Below are positions 53,873 to 63,307 of a DNA stretch of 64,000 nucleotides, piece by piece (position 1 is the stretch's first letter; every line of letters begins with the position of its first letter). The notes under the pieces were generated by a model. It had not been told where the DNA came from and ran no database searches. It was given only the letters and a program-made list of their open reading frames with translations. A program made the translations under genes and the position numbers. The DNA lies in NCBI RefSeq assembly GCF_000151105.2, contig NC_014804.1, positions 1,054,001 to 1,118,000 on the forward strand, given 5' to 3'. This DNA is from Thermococcus barophilus MP. GTDB taxonomy: Archaea > Methanobacteriota_B > Thermococci > Thermococcales > Thermococcaceae.

Positions 53873-54260
53873 CCTCAACTTCCACCTCCTTAATTTTCCC
53901 GTCTTTTAAGATGAACGCCCCATAACTCCCTTTGTTGTCCACGATAAGCCATACATTTCTCCAGAGCTTCATTCCCCTAATGTCCCTCCCTGAAGGAATA
54001 GGTTTGCATAAATGGGAGTGAAAGATTCCTACAGGCTCAAGGTTCTTCTCATCTGCATAGTCAAGAACCTCAACAATCTCAAGAGGATCTATTTCAAAAG
54101 CGGTTGGAGAATTCAGCTTGTTCTTTGTGAAAATAACCTCTTTAACGACGATGACATCATCTTGTTGTTTTCCCAAGAGGAAGCCGCATATCTCAATTTT
54201 GCTTTCCTTAGCCCTCTCTAAAATCATGAATAGATGTTCATGTTTGATGATCAGCCTCAT
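53859..54260 (-). CDS. JAMM/MPN-domain metalloprotease-like protein
   Basis: A 133-residue single JAMM domain: the upstream Glu is in IEICGFLLGK, and the zinc motif is GIFHSHLCKPIPSGRD (H-x-H...S-x-x-D), with Leu-Cys where many have Pro. In archaea JAMM proteases remove SAMP or ubiquitin-like modifiers or cleave sulfur-carrier fusions. Proximity to mobB suggests a sulfur-carrier role in cofactor synthesis, but that is inference. Confidence 0.8.
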   Translation of the reverse strand: MRLIIKHEHLFMILERAKESKIEICGFLLGKQQDDVIVVKEVIFTKNKLNSPTAFEIDPLEIVEVLDYADEKNLEPVGIFHSHLCKPIPSGRDIRGMKLWRNVWLIVDNKGSYGAFILKDGKIKEVEVEVIRS

Positions 54261-54406
54261 AGATGTTCATTTTTCGTCAATGACAGTTAAATTTTTCTGT
54301 TCATTAATGATCGTTTTAATACAAAAACGTTTAAATACTTGACACACTCATCAAATGAGGACTGCAATGTCATAACACTAATGGTGATATACAGGAGGGT
54401 AAGAGC

Positions 54407-54553
54407 ATGTTGGCAAGAATAGTCTACTACAAACTAAACTCGCTTCCAGAGGAGGAAATTGTGGTTGTGAACAGCTTTGAAAAAGCTGTTGAAATTGCGA
54501 GAAGGAAGATAAGAATGATGGGAGCAGTTAAAGTCGAAGTTGAGATCATATAA
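54407..54553 (+). CDS. small conserved-looking protein, 48 residues
   Basis: A short gene reading MLARIVYYKLNSLPEEEIVV at its start and ending in KVEVEII. It has a strong ribosome binding site, AGGAGGGT (54393-54400), a TATA-like GTTTAAATAC about 75 bases upstream, and a balanced beta-alpha-beta pattern (VVNSFEKAVEIARRKIRMM as the helix). No known family is recognised. It lies in the gap between the JAMM gene and the phosphoglycerate mutase gene. Confidence 0.65.
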   Translation: MLARIVYYKLNSLPEEEIVVVNSFEKAVEIARRKIRMMGAVKVEVEII

Positions 54554-54586
54554 CGCTCCGCTTTTGCCTTCTTCTCCCCACTTTTT

Positions 54587-55294
54587 TTACTCAATCAGCT
54601 TATTTATAAATCCCCTTTCTGTAAGATACCCTTTCCTAATGAGCTTTCTATTTTTATACTCATAGATTAGGGGTATTCCCGTAGGTATGTTGAGTCTAAG
54701 CACCTCTTCCTTTGTGAGATTTTCAATATGCATTACGACCGACCTTAAACTGTTTCCATGGGCTGAAACCAAGACATTCTTACCTTTCTCAAGCTCTGGA
54801 ATTATTCTCTCTTTTAGATAAGGTATCGTTCTTTTGGCAGTATCTTTTAAACTCTCCCCTCCCGGTGGTGCTATGTCATAGCTTCGTCTCCAAAGCAGAA
54901 CTTGTTCATCACCATAAACCTTTCTTGCATAATCCTTGTTCCAGCCTTGGAGCTTTCCATAATAGCGCTCATTAAGCTGCCAAGCCTTATAAACAGGAAT
55001 GTAATTTCTTCCGTGTTCTCCGTAAACAGTGCCCCATTCTTTCATCTTTCCATTTTCATGCTCAATCTTTGCAACTCCGTGCTTATTTCTGCTCATTATC
55101 AGCATTGCCGTCTGAATGGCTCTCACAAGCTCAGAAGTAAAAATCACGTCAAACTTGTAATCCTTCAGAAGATCGCCAGCCTTTAATGCCTCTCGAATAC
55201 CATTTTCGCTTAAAGGAATATCCACCCAGCCTGTAAAAATGTTCAGCCTGTTCCACAGGCTTTCGCCATGTCTGACTAAAACCAATAATGCCAT
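54587..55294 (-). CDS. gpmA: 2,3-bisphosphoglycerate-dependent phosphoglycerate mutase
   Basis: A 235-residue histidine phosphatase-superfamily enzyme interconverting 3- and 2-phosphoglycerate. LVLVRHGESLWN has the phosphorylated His, AWQLNERYYGKLQGWNK is diagnostic of true dPGM, and LVSAHGNSLRSVV has the second His. The length is that of bacterial dPGM. Thermococcales usually use the unrelated cofactor-independent ApgM, so this gene may be acquired from bacteria. ATG 55294 follows GGTGGATT. Confidence 0.85.
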   Translation of the reverse strand: MALLVLVRHGESLWNRLNIFTGWVDIPLSENGIREALKAGDLLKDYKFDVIFTSELVRAIQTAMLIMSRNKHGVAKIEHENGKMKEWGTVYGEHGRNYIPVYKAWQLNERYYGKLQGWNKDYARKVYGDEQVLLWRRSYDIAPPGGESLKDTAKRTIPYLKERIIPELEKGKNVLVSAHGNSLRSVVMHIENLTKEEVLRLNIPTGIPLIYEYKNRKLIRKGYLTERGFINKLIE

Positions 55295-55337
55295 TAAATC
55301 CACCTAAGAAAAACAAATAAAAAGGAGTTAAAAACAT

Positions 55338-55485
55338 TGTTCTCCATTTCCTTCAGCATGCAAGCATCACAAAAGCAACACCGCCTTTGTACCTTGCCTC
55401 AGTGAAGCTCAAAACATTACCCTGACTATTCATGTCCTCATATTTCCTAACTTGCTTCTTGGTATGCTGAGCAGAACTCCGTAAA
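55338..55485. other. intergenic stretch with a short open frame of doubtful status
   Basis: The minus strand of this gap can be read without a stop for about 40 codons, ending in EARYKGGVAFVMLAC at 55347. It begins out of frame within the end of the neighbouring membrane-protein gene and lacks a clear start. It may be the decayed C-terminal end of a gene. I see no RNA or promoter element. Confidence 0.3.
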
Positions 55486-55947
55486 TCACTCCATAACCTC
55501 ATTTTTCTTTTTAAGACTGAGCAGAAAGAGGATTAACCCAATCCACGTCAGGATGAAATACAATTTGAGGCTTAGCAGATGAAGGGGAACCGCTATTAGC
55601 ATTGCAAGACCTCCAGTTCTTCCGTATTTTCCGATGCTCTTTGAAACGCAGTAGATGTAGTAAATAGCCAGCGTTTGAAGAGTCGTGAATAACAGATAAA
55701 CCGCCCACCTGATGAAAGGTGAAACACTGAGGGTAGATATTCCGAGGATTTTCGCCCAACCCGAAATTCCAAGGAATATTTTGGCCCCGTATAATGGTAT
55801 TGATGCTCCTATGAACAGGGCAGACTTCATCCACTCCTCCCTAAATTCTCCCCATTCCCGGGCGAGGATTAGAAGCGGGAGTATCGAAAGGGGATAGAAG
55901 TACATCATCAAAACTATTGCAAGAAAAACCAGAAACATCTTCTTCAT
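55486..55947 (-). CDS. integral membrane protein of unknown function
   Basis: A 153-residue protein with about four hydrophobic helices (MFLVFLAIVLMMYFYPLSIL, SALFIGASIPLYGAKIFLG, FIRWAVYLLFTTLQTLAIYY and LKLYFILTWIGLILFLLSL). No conserved polar motif is recognised. ATG 55947 follows GGGTGATC. It stands between cdc48 and the phosphoglycerate mutase gene on the same strand but is separated from both. Confidence 0.6.
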   Translation of the reverse strand: MKKMFLVFLAIVLMMYFYPLSILPLLILAREWGEFREEWMKSALFIGASIPLYGAKIFLGISGWAKILGISTLSVSPFIRWAVYLLFTTLQTLAIYYIYCVSKSIGKYGRTGGLAMLIAVPLHLLSLKLYFILTWIGLILFLLSLKKKNEVME

Positions 55948-55996
55948 ATGATCACCCAAATGTATGAGGCAAAAAAGATTAAAAATGTAGGGGCAA

Positions 55997-58387
55997 TCAA
56001 CCCCTCATCTTCTTGAACTGCTCCTCTATCTTCTTGTAGTACTCCATCGTTTCCTTGCTAACACTTGGCCCAACTTTCTCAAGAGCTTCTTCGAAGTCCT
56101 TCATTGTAACTTTGACTTTCTGCTTAACCTCATCCATCTTAACGCCTGGCTTGATAATCCCTTCCTTGAGTGCTCTTCTCATTGCGTTCATTGCCGCCTC
56201 TCTGCAGACCGCCGCGATGTCTGCACCTGTGTATCCTTCAGTTCTCTTGGCCAACTCTTTGAGGTCAACATCCTCAGATAGAGGCATCTTTCTCGTGTGC
56301 ACCTTGAATATCTCATATCTTGCTTTTTCGTCTGGTGCTGGGACTAAGATTAACCTGTCAAATCTTCCAGGCCTGAGCAAAGCTGGATCCAAGATATCAG
56401 GTCTGTTAGTTGCTGCAATGACAACAACACCACTGTTCTCTTCAATACCGTCCATCTCTGTGAGGAGCTGGTTGATTAGTCTGTCTGTCACCCTGTTCAC
56501 GTCGGTTCCTCTTCTTGGTGCTATAGCATCAATTTCGTCAATGAATATCACCGTTGGTGCAGCCTGCCTTGCCTTCCTGAAGATTTCCCTGATGTTCTTT
56601 TCGCTCTCACCAACCCATTTGCTCAACACTTCCGGACCCCTGATTCCAATGAAGTTAGCCTCGCTCTCCGTTGCCACTGCCTTAGCTAACAACGTTTTAC
56701 CTGTTCCTGGCGGTCCGTAAAGGAGGATTCCCTTTGGTGGGTTAATTCCCAATGCCTGAAACGCCTCTGGATACTTGAGCGGCCACTCAACTGCCTCTCT
56801 CAAAGCCTCCTTAACCTCCTCAAGCCCACCTATGTCGTCCCATCTTACATTTGGAATCTCAAGGAGTACTTCTCTGAGTGCTGAGGGTTCTATCATTTTC
56901 AATGCTTCGTAGAAGTCTCTCTTAGTAACTTTGAGCTCCTCCAGCACTTCCTTTGGAATGTGCTCCGCCTCAAAGTCAATCTTACCTTCTTTGATTAATC
57001 TCCTCAGTGCAGCCATTGCAGCTTCTCTTGCTAAAGCTGCCAAATCTGCACCTACGAATCCATGCGTCTTATCTGCAAGCTCCTCTAATAGTGCATCAAT
57101 TAAGCGGTGCTTGACCTCATCGTAAAGTCTCTCATCAAGGTTTTTGAGTATGTCTTGAATTTCCTTTTCATCCTTGGCTCTCTCGACTTTCTCAATCGCC
57201 CTATTGATGATATCCCTGAACCTCTCATCTCCTCTAAGTCCTTCCAAGATTCTCTTAACCTCGCTCTTTCTGAATTCTGGCTCAATTGGCATCCCCCTTG
57301 TGTGAATCTGGAGGATTTCTTTTCTTCCCTGTCTGTCTGGAACACCAACCTCAATTTCTCTGTCGAATCTTCCAGGCCTTCTTAAAGCTGGGTCTAGGGC
57401 ATCTGGTCTGTTAGTTGCACCTATGACAATGACCTTTCCTCTGCTCTTGAGACCATCCATTAATGCCAAGAGCTGAGCAACTACCCTCTTCTCGACCTCT
57501 CCAGTAACCTCACCTCTCTTAGGTGCAATTGCATCAATCTCGTCAATGAAGATTATGCTCGGAGCGTTTTCCTCAGCCTCTTTAAAGACTTCTCTCAGTC
57601 TTTCTTCGCTCTCTCCATAGTATTTGCTCATGATTTCCGGACCGTTGATGGCTATAAAGTGAGCGTTTGCTTCATTTGCAACAGCCTTTGCGAGCAAAGT
57701 TTTACCGGTTCCCGGTGGACCATAAAGCAAAACTCCCTTAGGCGGCTCAATTCCAAGCTTTTCAAAGATCTCGGGGTGTTTAAGTGGGAGTTCAATCATC
57801 TCCCTGATCTTCTGGATTACATCCTTGAGACCACCGATGTCCTCGTAGGTAACTCCTAATGCTGCAGTCTTTGCAACCTCTTTAACAGGTTTTTCACTAA
57901 CTGTGAAGTCTGTAAACTCTGTGATCTGGACGATTCCGGCTGGTGTCGTTGCTGTTACAACGAAGGTAAGCTCCTGTCCAAGGACGCCGATCTTGATGTA
58001 GTCCCCTCTAACCACTGGTCTTCCAATGAGCCTTGAGTGTAGCCAGTCAACGAAGTCTGCTCCAAATCTGATTGGCTCCGTTGGAGCCAAGACAACTTTC
58101 TTTGCCTCTTTGACCTCAGCCTTTCTTACAGTCACCTCGTCTCCAAGTCCAACCCCTGCATTCTTTCTGATTGTACCGTCCATCCTGATGATGTCCAATC
58201 CTTCATCCTCTGGATATGCCGGCCAGACAACTGCCGCTGTGTTCTTTGTCCCAATTATCTCTACTATGTCCCCTGGTTGAACGCCAATTGTACGCATAGC
58301 CTTTCTATCAATCCTAACTATCCCCCTACCAACATCTCTCTGGTAAGCGGAAGCAACCTTAAGCTTAATTTCCCTTTTATCTGCCAT
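55997..58387 (-). CDS. Cdc48/VCP-type AAA+ ATPase
   Basis: A 796-residue double AAA+ unfoldase of the Cdc48/p97/VAT family. The N domain (about 1-180, double-psi barrel) starts [20 protein letters not shown]. Both AAA rings are complete: each has GPPGTGKT and a Walker [11 protein letters not shown], with ATNRPD sensor and RPGRFDR arginine-finger blocks. It extracts and unfolds proteins for the proteasome. D1 holds an insertion (about 370-435, charged helices) as in Thermococcales. In P. furiosus the AAA+ gene beside hsp20 belongs to the Phr heat-shock regulon. ATG 58387 follows GAGGTGGTG. Confidence 0.95.
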   Translation of the reverse strand: MADKREIKLKVASAYQRDVGRGIVRIDRKAMRTIGVQPGDIVEIIGTKNTAAVVWPAYPEDEGLDIIRMDGTIRKNAGVGLGDEVTVRKAEVKEAKKVVLAPTEPIRFGADFVDWLHSRLIGRPVVRGDYIKIGVLGQELTFVVTATTPAGIVQITEFTDFTVSEKPVKEVAKTAALGVTYEDIGGLKDVIQKIREMIELPLKHPEIFEKLGIEPPKGVLLYGPPGTGKTLLAKAVANEANAHFIAINGPEIMSKYYGESEERLREVFKEAEENAPSIIFIDEIDAIAPKRGEVTGEVEKRVVAQLLALMDGLKSRGKVIVIGATNRPDALDPALRRPGRFDREIEVGVPDRQGRKEILQIHTRGMPIEPEFRKSEVKRILEGLRGDERFRDIINRAIEKVERAKDEKEIQDILKNLDERLYDEVKHRLIDALLEELADKTHGFVGADLAALAREAAMAALRRLIKEGKIDFEAEHIPKEVLEELKVTKRDFYEALKMIEPSALREVLLEIPNVRWDDIGGLEEVKEALREAVEWPLKYPEAFQALGINPPKGILLYGPPGTGKTLLAKAVATESEANFIGIRGPEVLSKWVGESEKNIREIFRKARQAAPTVIFIDEIDAIAPRRGTDVNRVTDRLINQLLTEMDGIEENSGVVVIAATNRPDILDPALLRPGRFDRLILVPAPDEKARYEIFKVHTRKMPLSEDVDLKELAKRTEGYTGADIAAVCREAAMNAMRRALKEGIIKPGVKMDEVKQKVKVTMKDFEEALEKVGPSVSKETMEYYKKIEEQFKKMRG

Positions 58388-58466
58388 TAACACCACCTCA
58401 CTTCTTTTTGATGAGCAGATGATCGTGAGTAGCTAAAACAAAAATTTTGAAAAAAATGAAACTCCT

Positions 58467-58970
58467 TCACTCCACCTTAACCTCAAATCCTTCCCCTTCC
58501 TTCTTTGTTGGGTGCTTCTTTGGAATCCTGATCTCAAGGACACCGTTGTTGTACTTTGCTTTCGCTTTCTCCGGAATAACCTCCTCTGGAAGCCTGATGA
58601 CTCTTCTGTAACCGCTGTAGTACCTTTCAACCCTTATTGCTCCTTCTCTCTCAAGTTCCTTCTCTCTCCTCACTTGAGCTTCAATATAGACAGTGTCATC
58701 AGTTACCCTAACCTTAATGTCTTCTTTCCTTACACCTGGGAGCTCAGCGGTAATTATGAACTCGTTGCCGTTGTCAAAGATGTCAACGAACGGCTCTCTC
58801 CAGACCCCCTCAATTCTCTCCTCAAAATACTCTGGTTCGCTCCATCTTCTGTAGCTCCAGAGCCTTGGGCCTCTGAAGAACTCGTTGAAGATGCTATCAA
58901 TTTCCTCCTGAATCTCTCTCATTATGTCGAACGGATCCCAGATATCCCACCTTCTCACCCTTCTCACCAT
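58467..58970 (-). CDS. small heat shock protein Hsp20
   Basis: A 167-residue alpha-crystallin chaperone: a tryptophan-rich N-terminal arm, the alpha-crystallin domain from about residue 60 (EPFVDIFDNGNEFIITAELP), the GVLEIRIPKK block, and a short C-terminal tail with an I-x-I-like motif (IRIPKK). It holds denatured proteins during heat stress. ATG 58970 follows GGGGGGTGAG. It precedes the cdc48 gene as in P. furiosus, where Phr represses both. Confidence 0.93.
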   Translation of the reverse strand: MVRRVRRWDIWDPFDIMREIQEEIDSIFNEFFRGPRLWSYRRWSEPEYFEERIEGVWREPFVDIFDNGNEFIITAELPGVRKEDIKVRVTDDTVYIEAQVRREKELEREGAIRVERYYSGYRRVIRLPEEVIPEKAKAKYNNGVLEIRIPKKHPTKKEGEGFEVKVE

Positions 58971-58988
58971 ACCTCTCACCCCCCCATT

Positions 58989-59011
58989 TTTGGTTACCAA
59001 TAGTTACTAAA
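58989..59011. promoter_or_regulatory. imperfect 23-bp inverted repeat at the hsp20 transcript start (Phr-like operator candidate)
   Basis: On the minus strand TTTAGTAAC and GTAACCAAA, separated by five bases, match as an inverted repeat at 7 of 9 positions. The repeat lies about 10-30 bases downstream of the TATA box CTTTATAAAG (59021-59030), covering the expected start. A second element, TGGTAACCA, lies upstream of the TATA box at 59044-59052. Phr control is known for the P. furiosus homologue; identity of this site is inferred. Confidence 0.5.
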
Positions 59012-59090
59012 ATATTCAATCTTTATAAAGTTTTCGTGCCAAGTGGTAACCATCGGTGAACTTAAGTGTTCATCTTCCTAAACCGCAAGG

Positions 59091-59098
59091 TTTATAAG
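59091..59098 (+). promoter_or_regulatory. TATA box of the tRNA-Phe/tRNA-Gly unit
   Basis: TTTATAAG lies 31-38 bases before the tRNA-Phe 5' end, the usual distance for an archaeal tRNA promoter. Only seven bases separate the two tRNAs, so they are probably one transcript. Confidence 0.65.
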
Positions 59099-59128
59099 CC
59101 AGAATCTTTCCTTTATTCTTTGGACGGT

Positions 59129-59205
59129 GGGGCGGTAGCTCAGCCTGGGAGAGCGCCGGACTGAAGATCCGGGTGTCGGGGGTTCAAATCCCCCTCGCCC
59201 CACCA
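59129..59205 (+). tRNA. tRNA-Phe (anticodon GAA), CCA encoded
   Basis: Acceptor GGGGCGG pairs with TCGCCCC followed by ACCA. The anticodon stem CCGGA/TCCGG holds the loop CTGAAGA with GAA. D and T arms are normal (GGGGGTTCAAATCCCCC). Length 77 with encoded CCA. Confidence 0.96.
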
Positions 59206-59212
59206 CTTTTGT

Positions 59213-59290
59213 GCGGTGGTAGTCTAGCCTGGTCCAGGACGCCGGCCTTCCAAGCCGGCGACCCGGGTTCAAATCCCGGCCACCGCACCA
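59213..59290 (+). tRNA. tRNA-Gly (anticodon UCC), CCA encoded
   Basis: Acceptor GCGGTGG pairs with CCACCGC followed by ACCA. The anticodon stem CCGGC/GCCGG holds CTTCCAA with UCC, which reads GGA. The D loop is slightly long, and the T arm is CCGGGTTCAAATCCCGG. CCA is encoded. Confidence 0.96.
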
Positions 59291-59319
59291 CAATCTGTTC
59301 TGAGGTTTTGGTGGTCCAA

Positions 59320-60066
59320 ATGGATATAGATGGTATTAGAGCCGAAATTAGGGAGAAAATCTGGAGACTGCTGGAGGAAACTGGAGAAGCAATGCCACCA
59401 AAACCAATTCGAGGAAGGATACCCAACTTTAGAGGTGCCGAAATTGCCGCAAAAAGATTATCCTCACTTGAGGAATGGAAAAAAGCTGAGGTCATTAAGA
59501 TAAATCCTGACAGTCCACAGAGACCAGTAAGAGTGCAAGCACTGAAGGAGGGAAAACTGCTCATCATGCCAACTCCAAGGATAAAGAGAGGGTTCCTCCT
59601 CATAAATCCAAGTTTAATTCCCAAGAGCTACTACTCTTTTGCTTCCACAATTAGAGGCGCTTTTAAATTTGGAAAACTGCTACCCACTCTAAGGGACATT
59701 GAAAAAGAAATTCCAAAAATTGACCTCGTGGTTGAGGGCAGTGTTGCCGTTGATAGGAACTGCAACAGGCTGGGAAAGGGAGAGGGGTATGGGGACATAG
59801 AGTGGGGGATTCTTTCTCTACTGGGAAAAGTAGATAAGAACACCCCAATTGCAACAACTGTGTCTGAGCTTCAGATAGTCGATAATATTCCAAAGAAGCC
59901 TCACGATCTTCCACTTAACATAATTGTGACTCCAAAGAGAGTTATAAGATGTAACCGATGCGATAAGCCATTTGGAATAATTCCGGAAAGTTTGAAGAAA
60001 GAGAAAATCAATGAGATACCTCTGCTTGATGAACTTATAAGACTCGGCTACGTCAAAGTCAGATGA
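59320..60066 (+). CDS. 5-formyltetrahydrofolate cyclo-ligase-like protein
   Basis: A 248-residue archaeal protein of the MTHFS/5-FTHF cyclo-ligase superfamily, starting MDIDGIRAEIREKIWRLLEE. The family blocks are PNFRGAEIAAKRL near 45, the KVNPDSPQ-like KINPDSPQRPVRVQAL and GEGYGDIEWGIL near 160, which is the nucleotide-binding stretch. The C-terminal RCNRCDKPFG has a CxxC. In archaea the function is uncertain, and ATP-dependent ligation on a folate-like or other substrate is inferred. ATG 59320 follows GGTGGT; earlier frame is inside the tRNAs. Confidence 0.72.
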   Translation: MDIDGIRAEIREKIWRLLEETGEAMPPKPIRGRIPNFRGAEIAAKRLSSLEEWKKAEVIKINPDSPQRPVRVQALKEGKLLIMPTPRIKRGFLLINPSLIPKSYYSFASTIRGAFKFGKLLPTLRDIEKEIPKIDLVVEGSVAVDRNCNRLGKGEGYGDIEWGILSLLGKVDKNTPIATTVSELQIVDNIPKKPHDLPLNIIVTPKRVIRCNRCDKPFGIIPESLKKEKINEIPLLDELIRLGYVKVR

Positions 60067-60075
60067 TCCGGGATC

Positions 60076-61407
60076 TCACCAGCCCTTCACTATTTTCAAA
60101 ACTTTGTCATCAACTTTCCCATTTTCAACGTCTTCAATTGCTTGCTCCAGTTTATCCAAGCCCTCATCCAGAAGCTCCTTCTCTATCGTCAAAGGTGGCT
60201 GGATTCTGAGGACATTCCCATGGAGGAATGCCAATATTAGACCGAGCTCATAAGCTCTCCAAACAACTTTCTTAGCCTCGTCGAAAGCTCTCTCCTTTGT
60301 TTCTCTGTTTTTCACTAAATCTATACCGATCATCAGACCTTTTCCCCTGACATCACCAATAAGTTCATGCTCTTTCTGCATTTTTTTGAGTCTTCTCATA
60401 GTGTACTCTCCAAGCTCTTCAGCTCTTTTGAGCAAATTCTTTTCTTCAATTTCTTCAATAACCGCTAAAGCTGCTCTGCTTGTTACTGGGTTCCCACTGA
60501 GTGTAAACGTATGTCCCAAAGCCGGTAACGACTCCATGATCTCCCCCCGTCCGATGATAGCGCTTATCGGTAATCCCCCTCCCAAAGGTTTTGCAATAGT
60601 TATTATGTCTGGTGTAACTCCAAAGTGCTCAATTGCAAACCATTTTCCTGTCCTTCCTAACCCGCTTTGAACTTCGTCAACAACTAAGAGAATTCCATAT
60701 TCGTCAAGAATTTTCTTCAGCTTTCTAAAATAGTCATCAGGCGGGACTATCATCCCAGCATCTCCCTGGATAGGCTCAGCAAACAGAGCAGCGACCCCTT
60801 CTGCATACACTTCACGTTCAAATTTATATTCAAGGTAGGATATGCACTCAAAGTGACATTTTCCTCTTTCCTGTCCGAAGGGACATCTGTAACAGTCAGG
60901 AAATGGAATGTAGTGGATATCACTTAGCTCACCAACCAGTGCCCTAATTTCAAAATCAAGCCCAGTTATGCTCATAGCACCATACGTTGCCCCGTAATAG
61001 CTTCCTAAATATCCCAGGAGTGTCCTCCTTCCAGTGTATGCCCTTGCAAACTTTATTGCACCATCATTTGCATCACTGCCACTCAATCCCAAGACGACTT
61101 TGGCGCTTTTTATTGGTGAGATCTCAACAAGTTTCTCCGCCAACAAAAGGGGCTCTATGGGAAAACCATAGATGAATGTGAAGTGAACTAATCTGTCCGT
61201 CTGCTCTTTTATAGCTTTTACAACCCTATCATTGTTATGCCCGACGTTTTGGACGGCAGCATCAGAGAGGAAGTCTATGTATTCCCTTCCCTCAATGTCC
61301 CAAACTTTGGCGTTTTTTGCCTTAACACCAACAATGGGAGCATAGGTAACACGGGCTGCCTTTGGAAACACTTTTGAATATCGAGAAATAATCTCGTCTC
61401 TTTTCAT
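60076..61407 (-). CDS. class III PLP-dependent aminotransferase or racemase
   Basis: A 443-residue fold type I class III enzyme. [17 protein letters not shown] and the Schiff-base lysine in [16 protein letters not shown] are diagnostic, with [17 protein letters not shown] for PLP phosphate. The insert [18 protein letters not shown] carries four Cys and is found in Thermococcales paralogues, some of which are amino acid racemases (broad-substrate, Ala/Ser or Leu/Met) and others ornithine aminotransferases. Sequence alone does not decide among these. ATG 61407 is the conserved start ([10 protein letters not shown]). It lies 68 bases after a small membrane gene. Confidence 0.82.
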   Translation of the reverse strand: MKRDEIISRYSKVFPKAARVTYAPIVGVKAKNAKVWDIEGREYIDFLSDAAVQNVGHNNDRVVKAIKEQTDRLVHFTFIYGFPIEPLLLAEKLVEISPIKSAKVVLGLSGSDANDGAIKFARAYTGRRTLLGYLGSYYGATYGAMSITGLDFEIRALVGELSDIHYIPFPDCYRCPFGQERGKCHFECISYLEYKFEREVYAEGVAALFAEPIQGDAGMIVPPDDYFRKLKKILDEYGILLVVDEVQSGLGRTGKWFAIEHFGVTPDIITIAKPLGGGLPISAIIGRGEIMESLPALGHTFTLSGNPVTSRAALAVIEEIEEKNLLKRAEELGEYTMRRLKKMQKEHELIGDVRGKGLMIGIDLVKNRETKERAFDEAKKVVWRAYELGLILAFLHGNVLRIQPPLTIEKELLDEGLDKLEQAIEDVENGKVDDKVLKIVKGW

Positions 61408-61475
61408 AATTATCGCCACAGCATAAGTAAGATTAACATCTAAATAGGATTTTTGGCTATAGGTTTGAACAAATG

Positions 61476-61802
61476 TCAAACTTTTAAATTCATACGAACG
61501 TCTTCATCCAGTAGGAGAAAAAGAGCCAATGCCGACAGTATGGCAAGTGTGAAGGATGACAGTGTAAGTCCCACTATGCCCCACAACAGACCAAACAGGA
61601 AATCCAAAAGAGCTACATAAGTGGCGGTTGTTATTGCGATGTCTTTTCCAAGAAAAATTCCAAAGCTAATCAGGAGATGAATTGAACCAATACCCCAGAA
61701 TCCCAGAAACATGAGCTTGTCACTAATGCTCAGCAAGCCCAATCCATAGAAGTATATGCTCATTAAAAGAAAGAAAAGAATTAAGATGGGCCTTGGTTTC
61801 AT
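61476..61802 (-). CDS. small membrane protein coupled to an MFS carrier
   Basis: A 108-residue protein with four predicted helices ([60 protein letters not shown] and [18 protein letters not shown]). ATG 61802 overlaps the MFS stop by four bases. No known family is recognised; it could be an accessory subunit for the carrier. Confidence 0.65.
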   Translation of the reverse strand: MKPRPILILFFLLMSIYFYGLGLLSISDKLMFLGFWGIGSIHLLISFGIFLGKDIAITTATYVALLDFLFGLLWGIVGLTLSSFTLAILSALALFLLLDEDVRMNLKV

Positions 61803-62992
61803 TCTCCGAACTCCTCCACGGGCATCTTCATTCTTGAAACTGCAATCAATGTTAGTATACCCACCAGGGGCATGAGTGCCAGTTCACCAAATGCCAATCC
61901 AACGCTATGCCTCGCCAGTAGATCCGTAATTGAAGGTGCTACTATGTTTGCCGTGTTTGAAATAAGCCCCAATGCGAATGAAGCTCTTGGATAAACACTC
62001 TTTGGATATGTTGCCGGTGCTGATGTCCAGAATGCTGGACCTGTTCCTTGAATTGTTCCAACAAGCCAGACTGCTGCTAAAGCAATGGTATAGTTTCCGC
62101 TGAGCATTGCTTTGGCGTAGACAATCAGTCCCACAAAAGATAACATATATGATATTACCATAACCTGGACAATAGCCCTAAATAGACCTCTTGAGGTTGG
62201 ATTCTTCCTTGAAAGCAGATATCCTATGTATCCAAATACAATTGACCAGATTGCCTTGGAGATATTGAGGTTCGTGCTTAGTGTTGCTACATGAGCCTTT
62301 GTCCAGCCCATGTCATAGGCGATTGAGGCTGAGAAGCCAACAATCGTGAAGATTACCCATAAAGCCGGAAAGAACGTGAATCCCAAAACCCATGTAAACT
62401 TGAGCTTCCAGACGTTTATCTTTGCTTCTCCCCTTTCGTGGATTATTTCAAAGTCCTCTGTAAAGAGCCACCATATCAGTAGAACTGCGTACATTATGAG
62501 GACTGTAACTAAAAAGCCCCCCTTCCATCCAAATGCATGGATTAAATATTTAGCACTCATTGAGCCAAAAACCCCGCCCCAGAAGATTCCAGAAAGGATT
62601 ATACCCTTTGCAAATGGCCTTTCAGCAACAAAGTACCTTGCTATCTGAGTGCTGAAGAGTGGAACGAGAGTAACCACGAAACCTTGGATGAATCTTAAGA
62701 AAACTGCAACATACCAGTTTGGAGCGTAAGGAATGAGCAGTTGCGGAACTGCAGCCCAGCTTAGGGCTATTGCAACGCTCCTCTTAAAGCTCCCTTCATA
62801 AATTCTTGTATGCCCCAAAAGAAATGCGACAAAAAGACCAAAAACATAGGCTATGTGCTGCAGATCAAAGGCATCGCTGCTGATTCCAAAATGGGCAATC
62901 ACATCTGGCTTAGCGACGCTCATCATGGTGAGCGTTCCAAATCCAGCGGTCATGACAATTGTATTCAGGATCACAGACCTCCAGCGATTCAT
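61799..62992 (-). CDS. MFS transporter
   Basis: A 397-residue major facilitator with 12 helices. The helix 2-3 loop is atypical (FLLGHTRIYEGSFKRSVAI), while the second half has YIGYLLSRKNPTSRGLF at the matching place. The pattern resembles organic anion or sugar-acid carriers, substrate unknown. It heads a unit with the small membrane protein and possibly the aminotransferase or racemase, so an amino acid or keto acid is a reasonable guess. Confidence 0.78.
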   Translation of the reverse strand: MNRWRSVILNTIVMTAGFGTLTMMSVAKPDVIAHFGISSDAFDLQHIAYVFGLFVAFLLGHTRIYEGSFKRSVAIALSWAAVPQLLIPYAPNWYVAVFLRFIQGFVVTLVPLFSTQIARYFVAERPFAKGIILSGIFWGGVFGSMSAKYLIHAFGWKGGFLVTVLIMYAVLLIWWLFTEDFEIIHERGEAKINVWKLKFTWVLGFTFFPALWVIFTIVGFSASIAYDMGWTKAHVATLSTNLNISKAIWSIVFGYIGYLLSRKNPTSRGLFRAIVQVMVISYMLSFVGLIVYAKAMLSGNYTIALAAVWLVGTIQGTGPAFWTSAPATYPKSVYPRASFALGLISNTANIVAPSITDLLARHSVGLAFGELALMPLVGILTLIAVSRMKMPVEEFGE

Positions 62993-63004
62993 TTTCTCAC
63001 CCCA

Positions 63005-63268
63005 CTAAATTTTTCCAAAGAACATCAGCAAGCCGAATATAATGAACAGCACTCCTGCTCCTTTGTGGATTATCTCCACGGGTAGGGCTTCCCCAATTTT
63101 TTCACCAACAAAAGCACCTATCAAATTCACCAGAGCGAGTCCCAAAATAGCGCCGGTAAACGCTTTAGCCCATCCATATTTTGATGCAAACGCTATTGTA
63201 GCCAACTGTGTTTTATCACCAAGCTCGGCAAGGAATATTGCAACAAAGACATAGAGCACTTCTTTCAT
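63005..63268 (-). CDS. TMEM165/GDT1-type (UPF0016) membrane transporter, half-size
   Basis: An 87-residue protein with three helices and the family signature AELGDKTQLATIAFA (E-x-G-D-K-(S/T)). Full-length eukaryotic members have two such halves, and half-size archaeal ones are expected to dimerise. The family exports Mn2+ or Ca2+. ATG 63268 follows GGAGGTC. It lies 12 bases before the MFS start. Confidence 0.83.
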   Translation of the reverse strand: MKEVLYVFVAIFLAELGDKTQLATIAFASKYGWAKAFTGAILGLALVNLIGAFVGEKIGEALPVEIIHKGAGVLFIIFGLLMFFGKI

Positions 63269-63307
63269 TTGACCTCCTCCCAAAGATGTGAAAAGGAAAA
63301 TGAAACT

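Noticed and set aside
55344-55400. Possible C/D RNA after the phosphoglycerate mutase gene
   Set aside because: The GTGATGC and CTGA elements are incomplete and badly spaced.
56055-56720. 221-codon plus-strand frame opposite the Cdc48 gene
   Set aside because: It mirrors the codon structure of conserved AAA+ motifs and has no expression signals.
58400-58466. Possible C/D RNA between hsp20 and cdc48
   Set aside because: TGATGA occurs on the plus strand, but no D box or second box pair follows at the right distance.
59078-59293. Open frames across the tRNA-Phe and tRNA-Gly genes on both strands
   Set aside because: They read through two well-folded tRNAs and owe their length to tRNA GC content.
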